Of a stretch of 64,000 nucleotides of DNA, positions 46,452-55,436 are shown piece by piece. The stretch is from an uncultured Paracoccaceae bacterium (lineage in GTDB: Bacteria > Pseudomonadota > Alphaproteobacteria > Rhodobacterales > Rhodobacteraceae): contig CANMTR010000014.1 in assembly GCA_947500825.1 (NCBI GenBank), positions 1-64,000 on the forward strand, given 5' to 3'. The translations under genes were made by a program, and so were the position numbers. The notes under the pieces were generated by a model. That model was given only the letters and a program-made list of their open reading frames with translations, was not told where the DNA came from and ran no database searches. Numbering within the stretch: position 1 is the stretch's first letter; every line of letters starts with the position of its first letter.

Positions 46452-47240
46452 CTAGTCCGAAATCCCGGCATCCAAGAAGTTTCTGATCGCGGCTTCGGTC
46501 TCGCGGGGCTTCTCGGCGTGGAGCCAATGCCCCGCCCCGGGGATCGCGGCGAAGCGGGCCTTCGGGAACAGCCGCCCGATCGGCTCCCGCGCGGCATCGG
46601 TGACGTAGTCGCTCTCAGCCCCCGACAGGAACAGCGCGGGGCGCTCGAACGTCCCCCCCATGTCCCCGGGCCAGCCGGTGATCGCGTCCATCTCGCGGCC
46701 CAGCGTGTCGAGGTTGAGCATCCAGCGCCCCTTCCGCACGTCGAGGCTCTGGAGCAGGAAGGCCCGCACGCCCGGCTCGTCCACGTGCTCGGCCAGGGCC
46801 GCGTCGGCATCGGCCCGCGTCTCGATGGCGGACAGGTCCAGCGCCTTCATCGCCTCGATCAGGTGCGCCTGGCTGTGGTCGTAGGCCACCGGCGCGATGT
46901 CGGCCACGACCAGCCGACGCACCCGTTCGGGCCGGGTCAGGGCCAGCGCCATGGCGGCCTTGCCGCCCATGGAATGGCCGACCACGTCCCAGCCGTCGTC
47001 GATCGCCCCGGCCAGGTCCTCGGCCATCCCGGCGTAGGAGTGGCTCTCGGTCCGGGGCGAGGCACCGTGGTTGCGCATGTCCACGGTGCGCACCCGCCGA
47101 TCCGCGGCCAGCCGCCTGGCAACAGCGCCCCAGTTGCGCCCCGATCCGAACAGCCCGTGGACGACCAGCAGGGGCGGGCGGTCGCCGCCCGTGTCCCCCC
47201 CGTGATCTTCTCCGTGATCCGTCGCTGCCAGCTCGACCAT
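46452..47240 (-). CDS. Alpha/beta-hydrolase (YbfF-like esterase)
   Basis: A 262-residue esterase-type hydrolase. Oxyanion HGLFGSGRNWGA, nucleophile elbow VGHSMGGKAAMALAL, DMRNHGASP, a candidate acid in LSGAESDYV and His in GAGHWLHAEKP agree with the YbfF/Abhd11 group. The ATG begins directly next to the glyA stop codon, so it is probably co-transcribed with glyA. Substrate unknown. Confidence 0.87.
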   Translation of the reverse strand: MVELAATDHGEDHGGDTGGDRPPLLVVHGLFGSGRNWGAVARRLAADRRVRTVDMRNHGASPRTESHSYAGMAEDLAGAIDDGWDVVGHSMGGKAAMALALTRPERVRRLVVADIAPVAYDHSQAHLIEAMKALDLSAIETRADADAALAEHVDEPGVRAFLLQSLDVRKGRWMLNLDTLGREMDAITGWPGDMGGTFERPALFLSGAESDYVTDAAREPIGRLFPKARFAAIPGAGHWLHAEKPRETEAAIRNFLDAGISD

Positions 47241-48536
<1,296 letters not shown>

Positions 48537-48660
48537 GGCAGGCCAGCTCCTTGTGTCGCGGGATGGCTCCCCTTAGCCCATCGCGCCCGCCCGGGGAAGG
48601 GCCGGGACCGACCCGTCCCTTGTCATTCGCGTCCCGTCCGGGCAATCGTCCCCGCGAGGG

Positions 48661-48749
48661 GGACCGGCCCACGTCCTCCGCAGGGGGGACCGGCCCACGT
48701 CCTCCGCAGGGAGGACCGGCCCACGTCCTCCGCAGGGAGGACCGGCCCA
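48661..48749 (+). repeat. 26-bp tandem repeat upstream of nadK
   Basis: Three full units of GGACCGGCCCACGTCCTCCG plus CAGGGA/CAGGGG start at 48661, 48687 and 48713, followed by a partial fourth unit at 48739 whose ACG has become the ATG start codon of nadK. Each unit carries a purine-rich AGGGAGGA-like Shine-Dalgarno at its junction. The unit is 26 bp, so copies are in different reading frames. Confidence 0.9.
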
Positions 48750-49510
48750 TGTATCGAAAGATCGCGTTTTCGGCGAGCCGAAGCGACCAGGCGCAGGCGG
48801 CGATCGCCGCCCTGTCGCGCCGCTACGGCGACGTCCCCGAGGCCGAGGCCGAGGTGATCGTCGCCCTGGGCGGCGACGGCCACATGCTGCGCACGCTCCA
48901 TCGCACCCAAAGCCTCCCCGCGCCCGTCTACGGCATGAACTGCGGCACCATCGGCTTTCTGATGAACGAGTACGACGAGGACGGCCTGATCGCCCGCCTC
49001 GCCGCGGCCGAGCGCGAGACGATCAACCCCCTGTCGATGGTCGCCACCCGCGCCGACGGATCGGTGGAGCGGCACCTGGCCATCAACGAGGTCTCGCTCC
49101 TGCGCCAGGGCCCCCAGGCGGCGAAGCTGTCGATCCGCGTGGACGGCCGCACCCGGATGCAGGAGCTGGTCTGCGACGGGGCGCTGGTGGCCACGCCGGC
49201 GGGCTCGACGGCCTACAACTACTCCGCCCACGGCCCGATCCTGCCCATCGGCGCCGACGTCCTGGCCCTGACGGCCATGTCCGCGTTCCGGCCGCGGCGC
49301 TGGCGCGGCGCGCTCCTGCCCGAGACGGTGACGGTCCGCTTCGAGGTGCTGGAGGCCGAGAAGCGCCCCGTCATGGCCGACGCCGACGGGAACTCCGTGC
49401 GCGACGTGGCCACCGTGGAGGTCCGCACCGAGCCCGCCGTGAGCCACGCGATCCTGTTCGACCCCGGCCACGGCCTGCAGGAACGGCTCATCCGCGAGCA
49501 GTTCGTCTGA
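48749..49510 (+). CDS. nadK: NAD kinase
   Basis: A 253-residue kinase making NADP+ from NAD+. Signatures: [59 protein letters not shown]. The length is typical of short alphaproteobacterial NadK. The ATG at 48749 lies in the partial fourth copy of the 26-bp repeat, with GGAGG 8-9 nt upstream. The same frame stays open upstream to 48551, so a longer form cannot be excluded, but no relative begins that far upstream. Confidence 0.93.
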   Translation: MYRKIAFSASRSDQAQAAIAALSRRYGDVPEAEAEVIVALGGDGHMLRTLHRTQSLPAPVYGMNCGTIGFLMNEYDEDGLIARLAAAERETINPLSMVATRADGSVERHLAINEVSLLRQGPQAAKLSIRVDGRTRMQELVCDGALVATPAGSTAYNYSAHGPILPIGADVLALTAMSAFRPRRWRGALLPETVTVRFEVLEAEKRPVMADADGNSVRDVATVEVRTEPAVSHAILFDPGHGLQERLIREQFV

Positions 49511-49558
49511 GCCCACCCCGATTTTTCGACCCGAGAAATCGCCTCGCCCCACCGTTCG

Positions 49559-50539
49559 TCACAACCGCGGTGCCGGGCCGAGCGGCACCGGGCCGAGCCA
49601 GACGCGCCCGTCCCGCAGCTCCAGCGGCACGCGCACCCGGTCCGCCCGCTCCGTGCCCGCCGACAGGGCGCCAAGGCCCTGCCGGGCCATCTCCAGCCGC
49701 CCCTCCGCCAGAAGCCCGGCCGCTTCGGCGATCTCCAGCGCCCGGTCCCAACCGGTCAGGGTCACGTCGAGCCGCCCCGTGAGCAGGCCCTCGGGGCCCA
49801 CGTCGAGCGTACCTTCCGCGTCGAGCGCGGCGCCGCCCCAGTCCAGGTCGAGCCGGTCGATCTCGATCCGCTCCACCGCGATCTCGCCGGTCTCCAGCGC
49901 CAGCCGGGTCGGCGCCGCGTCGAGATGCACGAGCGCGTCGAGCGTCACCCCGTCCACCAGCCGCGCCTCGGCGCCCGCCCCGGGCAGCAGGTCGCGGGGC
50001 AGGGCCACGTCATCGAGGGTAACCCCGATATTCTGCACGTCGGCCTCCATGCCGTCCGCCACGCGGGTCGCGGCGAGCACGCGGCCCGCCGCCGCCTCCC
50101 GCCCCGCCCAGCGGGCGGTGGCCTCCTCCCAGACGAGGTTGGCGTGGTCGAGCATGCCGCCCGCCTCGGGCGAGAAGGTCGCCGAGGCCCGCGCCCGGCC
50201 CGCGCCGACCTCGACCGCCCCGGCGGCGGTGTCGAGCGTCTGGGTCTCGGGGAAGGCCACGATCACCCGGTTGGGCGCGTAGCTCAGGGCGAAGACCTGC
50301 AGGAACGGCGCCGACCAGCCCGCGCCGCCGGGCCACGCGACCCGGGGCGCGTCGATCATGGTGTCGAAGCGGTTGGGAAAGCCGGTGACGCGGATGTCAT
50401 CGGTCTCCACCGAGACGCCGCGCGCCTCCATCCGCGCGATGCCTTCGTCGATGGCCGAGCGCAGCATGCGCGACCCCACGACCCAGTAGGCGGACCAGGC
50501 CGCCGAGACGACGACGATCAGGGCGATCAGGATTCGCAT
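49559..50539 (-). CDS. DUF2125 family protein
   Basis: A 326-residue protein with an N-terminal membrane anchor or signal (MRILIALIVVVSAAWSAYWVV) and a long beta-rich periplasmic part. The pattern RVTGFPNRFDTMIDAPRV and SYAPNRVIVAFPETQ is that of DUF2125 proteins, common in alphaproteobacteria and of unknown function. It may be a periplasmic beta-taco/lipid-transfer type protein like the AsmA group, which is inference. Divergent from the ChaC-like gene with 45 bp between them. Confidence 0.82.
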   Translation of the reverse strand: MRILIALIVVVSAAWSAYWVVGSRMLRSAIDEGIARMEARGVSVETDDIRVTGFPNRFDTMIDAPRVAWPGGAGWSAPFLQVFALSYAPNRVIVAFPETQTLDTAAGAVEVGAGRARASATFSPEAGGMLDHANLVWEEATARWAGREAAAGRVLAATRVADGMEADVQNIGVTLDDVALPRDLLPGAGAEARLVDGVTLDALVHLDAAPTRLALETGEIAVERIEIDRLDLDWGGAALDAEGTLDVGPEGLLTGRLDVTLTGWDRALEIAEAAGLLAEGRLEMARQGLGALSAGTERADRVRVPLELRDGRVWLGPVPLGPAPRL

Positions 50540-50584
50540 CTTGGGTCCTTTTCCCGTCGGTCCGGGGGAGATATAGCCCCGGCC

Positions 50585-51148
50585 ATGGAACCGCCAGCGA
50601 CACAAGGTCCGATGTGGGTCTTCGGGTACGGCTCGCTCGTCTGGAACCCGGAATTTCCCGTGGCCGAACGCCTCGTGGCGCGGCTCTCGGGCTATGCCCG
50701 CACCTTCTGCATGAGCTCGGTGCACCACCGCGGCACGCCCGACCTTCCGGGGCTGGTGCTGGCGCTCGACGCCCGGCGGGGCGAAAGCTGCACGGGCCTC
50801 GCCCTGCGCGTGGAGCCCGGCCACGAGGCCGACACGCTGGTGCGCCTGCGCGAGCGCGAGCTCGTCTCCTCCGCCTACCTGGAGCGGCGCCTGCCGCTCA
50901 CCCTCGCGGACGGCCGCGCGGTGGAGGCGGTGGCCTACGTGGTCGACCCCGACCACGACCAGTACCGTGGCGCCCTCACGCTCGAGGAGCAGGCCCGCAT
51001 CATCGCCGACGCCACCGGCGGACGCGGCCCCAACGACGAGTATCTCTACAACACCTCGTCCCACCTGGCCGATCTCGGCATCTCCGATCCCGACCTCGAC
51101 TGGCTGTCCGAGCGGGTCCGCCGCCTGCGGGGCGCCGACGGCGCGTGA
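50585..51148 (+). CDS. ChaC-like gamma-glutamylcyclotransferase
   Basis: A 187-residue ChaC-family protein that degrades glutathione to 5-oxoproline and Cys-Gly. The substrate loop WVFGYGSLVWNPEFPV, FCMSSVHHRGTPDLPGL, the acidic RERELVSSAYLERRLP and the end GPNDEYLYNTSSHLADLGI are typical. ATG 50585 lies close to the divergent DUF2125 start. The next plus-strand gene starts 43 bp downstream. Confidence 0.92.
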   Translation: MEPPATQGPMWVFGYGSLVWNPEFPVAERLVARLSGYARTFCMSSVHHRGTPDLPGLVLALDARRGESCTGLALRVEPGHEADTLVRLRERELVSSAYLERRLPLTLADGRAVEAVAYVVDPDHDQYRGALTLEEQARIIADATGGRGPNDEYLYNTSSHLADLGISDPDLDWLSERVRRLRGADGA

Positions 51149-51191
51149 CGCCTTGGCGCGCGCGCGCCTTTTCTCTAGGCTTCGTAGGACC

Positions 51192-52346
51192 ATGGCAGGG
51201 CAGGGCAGCCAGATGACCTTCAGCGCCGGGCGCGACCTGCGCCCCAGGTTCACGCGGCCGCTGCGGCAGGTCGTATCGATGGTCCTGGTCCTCGTGCTGA
51301 CCTGTCTCGGCACCGTTCTGGCCTGGCCCAGCGTGGCGCCCGTCTTCCTCGCCAACCCGGCGCTGAACGGGTTCATCGGGCTGGTCTTCCTCGTGGGCGT
51401 GCTGGCCTGCTTCGGTCAGCTCTGGCAGCTCTGGCAGTCGGTCGACTGGCTGCAGGGCTTCGCGGCCGAGGCGCCGGGCTATCGCCTGTCGGCCGCGCCG
51501 CGCCTGCTCGCGCCCCTGGCCACGCTCATGCGGTCCCGCGGGCGCCACGCCCAGATCAGCGCGACCTCGTCGCGCTCCATCCTCGACTCTGTCGCGACCC
51601 GCATCGACGAGGCGCGCGACATCACCCGCTACATCGTCAACCTTCTGATCTTCCTCGGCCTTCTGGGCACGTTCTACGGCCTGGCCACCACCGTTCCCGC
51701 CATCGTCGAGACGATCCGCGCCCTCGCCCCGGAGGAGGGCGAGGACAGCCTCGCCATCTTCTCGCGCCTGATGGACGGGCTCGAAACGCAGCTCGGCGGC
51801 ATGGGCATCGCCTTCGGCTCCTCGCTCCTGGGCCTGGCGGGATCGCTGGTCGTGGGCCTGCTGGAGCTCTTCGCCAGCCACGGGCAGAACCGGTTCTACC
51901 GCGAGCTGGAGGAGTGGCTCAGCTCCATGACCCGCCTCGGCCTCGCCGGAGAGGAGGGCGGCGGCGACACCGCCGGCGCCACGGCCGTCCTTGAGCACGT
52001 CTCCGCCCAGATCGACCGGCTCGAGGACATCCTGGCGCGGGGCGAGGCGCGCCGGGCCGAGAGCGACGCCCGCCTGGCCGAGATCCTCGCCGCGCCCCGC
52101 GAGGGGGGCGACCTCGCCCCCGCCATCTCGCGCCTGGCCGACGGCCAGGACCGCCTCGCCGCCGCGCTCGCGGACGGCCCCGGCGAGGGCCTCGATTCCG
52201 AATCCCGCCTGCGCCTGCGCTCCCTCGACGTGCAGGTCCTGCGTCTCTCGGAGGAGGTCGCCGCCGGCCGCGTCGAGGCCACCGCCGAGATCCGCCACGA
52301 GTTGCGCCAGGTCGCCCGCGCCCTGTCGCGCGCCCGCGCCGAGTGA
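51192..52346 (+). CDS. MotA/TolQ/ExbB-like ion-channel subunit
   Basis: A 384-residue protein with two N-terminal hydrophobic segments (about 28-46 and 56-76), a cytoplasmic stretch, then two long helices near 150-175 (IVNLLIFLGLLGTFYGLATTV) and 205-230 (GIAFGSSLLGLAGSLVVGLLEL). The GLLGTFYGL and GSSLLGLAGS helices resemble the pore helices of MotA/TolQ/ExbB/ZorA. The C-terminal ~120 residues are a charged coiled coil. With the next gene it forms a stator-like pair. An in-frame ATG at 51213 is an alternative start. It is not flagellar MotA: no flagellar genes are near. Confidence 0.82.
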   Translation: MAGQGSQMTFSAGRDLRPRFTRPLRQVVSMVLVLVLTCLGTVLAWPSVAPVFLANPALNGFIGLVFLVGVLACFGQLWQLWQSVDWLQGFAAEAPGYRLSAAPRLLAPLATLMRSRGRHAQISATSSRSILDSVATRIDEARDITRYIVNLLIFLGLLGTFYGLATTVPAIVETIRALAPEEGEDSLAIFSRLMDGLETQLGGMGIAFGSSLLGLAGSLVVGLLELFASHGQNRFYRELEEWLSSMTRLGLAGEEGGGDTAGATAVLEHVSAQIDRLEDILARGEARRAESDARLAEILAAPREGGDLAPAISRLADGQDRLAAALADGPGEGLDSESRLRLRSLDVQVLRLSEEVAAGRVEATAEIRHELRQVARALSRARAE

Positions 52347-52373
52347 GGCCCCGCCCATGCCCCTGAGCGCCCC

Positions 52374-53975
52374 ATGCCCCTGAGCCGCCGCGCCACGGGC
52401 CGCGTCACCGCCAATATCTGGCCCGGCTTCGTCGACGCGGTGACCTCGCTCCTGCTGGTCGTCACCTTCGTCCTGTCGATCTTCATCGTCGTCCAGTACG
52501 TCCTGCGCGAGGAGATATCGGGCCAGCAATCGCGTCTCGACGCGCTCGCGGGCAAGGTCGAGACCCTGTCGGCCGCTCTGGGCGTCGCCGACAGCCGCGC
52601 CGAGGCGCTGGCCGCCGAGGGCGTCGAGCTGCGCGGCACCCTTTCGCGGCGCGACGAGCGCATCGCCGCGCTCGAGGCCGAGAGCGCCCGCCGGGCCGCC
52701 CGCGCGGAGGAGGCGGCGTCGGCACGCGACGCGGCCCTCTCAGACCTCGCCGCCGCCCGCGACGAGATCGACGCCGAGGCGGAGGCCGCGCGCCTCGCCG
52801 CCGCCCGCGCCGACGCGCTGGCGGCCCTGGCCGACCGGCTCAGGGGCGAGGTGGCCGAGGGCGCGGAGCGGACCGCCGCCCTGCAATCGGACCTCGACGC
52901 CGAGGAGGCCGCCCGTTTGGCCGAGGCCGCGGCGGCCGAGGACCTGCGAGACCGCCTTTCGGACAGCCGCGCCGAGCTGACGGCCATGGCGCTCGACCTC
53001 GAGGAGCAGCGCGCCCGCGCGGAGGAGACGCTGACCCTGCTCGCCGCCGCCCGCGCCGCCGGGGACGCGCTCGACGCGCGCCTCGCCGACGCCCTTGCCG
53101 GCCGCGACACCGCCGCCGCCCGGGGGGAGGAGGCCCGCGCCCGGGCCGAGGACCTGCGCGCGCGCCTCGCCGACGCGCTCCTGCTGGAGCGCCAGGCCCG
53201 CACCCGCGCCGCGGCCGAAGGGGAGGCGGCCGAGCGCCAGGCCACGCTTCTCGACCTGGCCCGCTCCGAGCTGGCCGAACGGGACGCCGCGGCCGAGGAC
53301 GCCGCCCGCGACCGGGCCGCCCTCGACGTACAGGTCGCCCGCCTGGAGACCCAGGTCGCCACCCTGCGCTCGCTCCTCGACGTGGCGGAGGAGCAGGAGA
53401 GCGCCGCCGAGGGCGAGATCGCCGACCTGGGCCGGCGCCTCAACGCAGCCCTCGCCCGCGAGGCGGAGGAGCAGCGCCGCCGCGCCGAGCTGGAGGCCGC
53501 CGAACGCGAACGGCTCGAAAGCTACCGCTCCGAGTTCTTCGGCCGCCTGCGCCAGGTCCTGGGCGGCCGCGAGGGAGTGGAGATCGCGGGCGACCGCTTC
53601 GTGTTCGACAGCGAGGTGCTGTTCCCCTCGGGCTCGGCCGACCTGTCGCAGGCGGGGCGCGACCAGGTGGCCCGGGTGGCCCGGCTCCTGGACGACGTGC
53701 GCGCCCAGATCCCCGACGGGATAGACTGGGTGATCCGCGTCGACGGCCATACCGACGACGTGCCCCTCTCGCCGCGCAGCCCCTACGACGACAACTGGGA
53801 GCTGAGCCAGGCCCGCGCCCTGTCGGTGGTGCGCTACATGTCCGGCGAGCTGGGCTTCCCGCAGGACCGGCTCGCGCCCACGGGCTTCGGCGAGTTTCGC
53901 CCCCTGGACGCGTCCGGCACGCCCGAGGCCCGCGCCCGCAACCGCCGCATCGAGCTCAAGCTGACCGAGCGCTAG
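52374..53975 (+). CDS. MotB/OmpA-like peptidoglycan-binding coiled-coil protein
   Basis: A 533-residue partner of the preceding channel subunit. One N-terminal membrane helix (~17-41) begins WPGFVDAVTSLLLVV; Asp21 sits where MotB/ZorB/ExbD have the proton-binding Asp. Residues ~50-385 are an Ala/Glu/Arg-rich coiled coil of more than 300 residues. The OmpA domain (~400-533) has FDSEVLFPSGSADLS, VDGHTDDVPL, ELSQARALSVVRYM and ARNRRIELKL, which bind peptidoglycan. This suggests a proton-driven envelope machine with a very long periplasmic stalk. The start region is duplicated (17 bp). Confidence 0.85.
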   Translation: MPLSRRATGRVTANIWPGFVDAVTSLLLVVTFVLSIFIVVQYVLREEISGQQSRLDALAGKVETLSAALGVADSRAEALAAEGVELRGTLSRRDERIAALEAESARRAARAEEAASARDAALSDLAAARDEIDAEAEAARLAAARADALAALADRLRGEVAEGAERTAALQSDLDAEEAARLAEAAAAEDLRDRLSDSRAELTAMALDLEEQRARAEETLTLLAAARAAGDALDARLADALAGRDTAAARGEEARARAEDLRARLADALLLERQARTRAAAEGEAAERQATLLDLARSELAERDAAAEDAARDRAALDVQVARLETQVATLRSLLDVAEEQESAAEGEIADLGRRLNAALAREAEEQRRRAELEAAERERLESYRSEFFGRLRQVLGGREGVEIAGDRFVFDSEVLFPSGSADLSQAGRDQVARVARLLDDVRAQIPDGIDWVIRVDGHTDDVPLSPRSPYDDNWELSQARALSVVRYMSGELGFPQDRLAPTGFGEFRPLDASGTPEARARNRRIELKLTER

Positions 53976-53979
53976 GTGC

Positions 53980-54744
53980 TCAGGTGTCGCCCTGGGTCTC
54001 GATGTAGATGGTGTTGCCGCAATGCTTGCAGTGGCTGGCGTCGTGGTCGTGGGCGCCCAGGCCGCAATCCTCGCAGGTCACCTGCGCCTTGTTGGGCCGG
54101 TAGATCGCCTGGAGAAGCTGCAGGAAGAAGCCCACGCCGAAGATCATCATGAAGATCGTCAGGATGCGGCCCACCCGGTCCTCCAGCGTGATGTCGCCGT
54201 AGCCCGTCGTGGTCAGGGTCGTGATGGTGAAGTAAAGCGCGTCCACCAGCGTGTCGAGGTTGGGGTTGCGGTCGTGCTCGACCACCCAGACGATGGATGT
54301 CGCCACGAAGATGAACGCGAGCAGGTTCAGCGCGGCGACCGAGACCCGCGTGTTGACGTTGAGCCGACCCAGCACCTCGTCGATCCACCCCGCCACCCGG
54401 AAGGTGCGGATCAGGCGCAGCACCCGCAGCACCCGCAGGAAGGCCAGGTTCGACCCCGCGAAGAGGGGCGCCAGCAGCGAGGCCATGACCACGATGTCGG
54501 CCAGCGTCGGCAGCGACAGCAGGAACTTCCAGCGGTTGTCCGCGATCCAGCCCCGCGCGATCACGTCGGACAGCACCACGAGCCCCACGGCGATGTCCAC
54601 GGCAACGATCCCGGCGTTGAACCGGGAGGTGGCGGTTGCCAGGAAGTAGGCGATCGTCGCGAGGTCGAACACGAACAGCGCCCCGCGAAAGACGCGCGGC
54701 GCCGTGCCCTCGCCCTCGTAGAGGTTGGCGAGCGTGTCGCGCAT
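53980..54744 (-). CDS. Voltage-gated-type potassium channel with C-terminal zinc ribbon
   Basis: A 254-residue six-helix ion channel. A voltage-sensor-like S4 has spaced Arg (FLRVLRVLRLIRTFRVAGW), and the pore carries the K+ filter TTTGYGD near residues 178-184. After S6 a short tail has four Cys in two pairs (CEDCGL and CKHCG), a zinc-ribbon pattern not common in such channels. It is convergent with the stator-like pair (4 bp between ends) and 8 bp after bcp on the same strand. Confidence 0.9.
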   Translation of the reverse strand: MRDTLANLYEGEGTAPRVFRGALFVFDLATIAYFLATATSRFNAGIVAVDIAVGLVVLSDVIARGWIADNRWKFLLSLPTLADIVVMASLLAPLFAGSNLAFLRVLRVLRLIRTFRVAGWIDEVLGRLNVNTRVSVAALNLLAFIFVATSIVWVVEHDRNPNLDTLVDALYFTITTLTTTGYGDITLEDRVGRILTIFMMIFGVGFFLQLLQAIYRPNKAQVTCEDCGLGAHDHDASHCKHCGNTIYIETQGDT

Positions 54745-54752
54745 CGCGCGCC

Positions 54753-55247
54753 CTATTGCGGCTTGTCGGCGGCCGTGGCCTCTCCGGGGAAGGCCTCGCG
54801 CACCGCCTTCAGCACCGCTTCGGCATGGCCGTCGACCTTCACCTTGCGCCACTCGGCCCGCACCACCTTCTCCGGGTCCACCAGGAAGGTCGCCCGCTCG
54901 ATCCCCATGGAGGTCTTGCCGTACATGGTCTTCTCCACCCAGACGCCGTAGGCCTCGCAGACCGCCCCGTCCTCGTCCGACAGGAGCGCCACCTTCAGGT
55001 CGTGCTTGTCGCGGAACTTGTCCTGCTTGGCGACCGGGTCGCGCGAGATCCCGAGGATCGTCACGCCCTGCGCGGCGAACTGGTCCACCATCTCGGTGAA
55101 GGCCTGCGCCTCCTTGGTGCAGCCCGGCGTGTCGGCCCTGGGGTAGAAGTAGATCACCACCGCGCCGTCCACCTGCGACAGGGTGACGGTCTCGCCGCCG
55201 TCGCGGGGCAGGGTGAAGTCCGGGGCGGGCTGGCCGGTCAGGTCCAT
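54753..55247 (-). CDS. bcp: Thioredoxin-dependent peroxiredoxin (Bcp/PrxQ)
   Basis: A 164-residue peroxiredoxin reducing hydrogen peroxide and organic peroxides. The peroxidatic Cys is C43 in ADTPGCTKEA. The resolving Cys five residues later in E. coli Bcp is Gln48 here, but C97 (DGAVCEAYG) is placed like the resolving Cys of the alpha-3 type of PrxQ. Other phrases: YFYPRADTPG, ILGISRDP, SMGIERATFLVDPE. It lies directly before the potassium channel gene. Confidence 0.92.
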   Translation of the reverse strand: MDLTGQPAPDFTLPRDGGETVTLSQVDGAVVIYFYPRADTPGCTKEAQAFTEMVDQFAAQGVTILGISRDPVAKQDKFRDKHDLKVALLSDEDGAVCEAYGVWVEKTMYGKTSMGIERATFLVDPEKVVRAEWRKVKVDGHAEAVLKAVREAFPGEATAADKPQ

Positions 55248-55436
55248 GGCGCGTCTCCTCTTGGGTGTGGGGGCAAAGGTGTCGGTGGGAGGGCGAAAGG
55301 CAAGCCCCCGCCTCGCCGCGATCCGTGCCGCGACCCCGTGCGAACGTGATCGCCCGCAGCGGCCGGCCCCCGTGGAAGCCGCGCGCGAATCCGGCCATGG
55401 TGCGCGCCATGAGGCCGGCAGGATGAAACGGGCAGG

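Noticed and set aside
51192-53975. A complete Zorya anti-phage system
   Set aside because: Only the ZorA/ZorB-like pair is seen; neighbours are ChaC-like, a potassium channel and Bcp, with no helicase, nuclease or ZorE-type protein.
54022-54951. Plus-strand frames opposite the potassium channel and bcp genes
   Set aside because: They are His/Arg/Gln-rich shadows; the minus-strand genes carry clear motifs.
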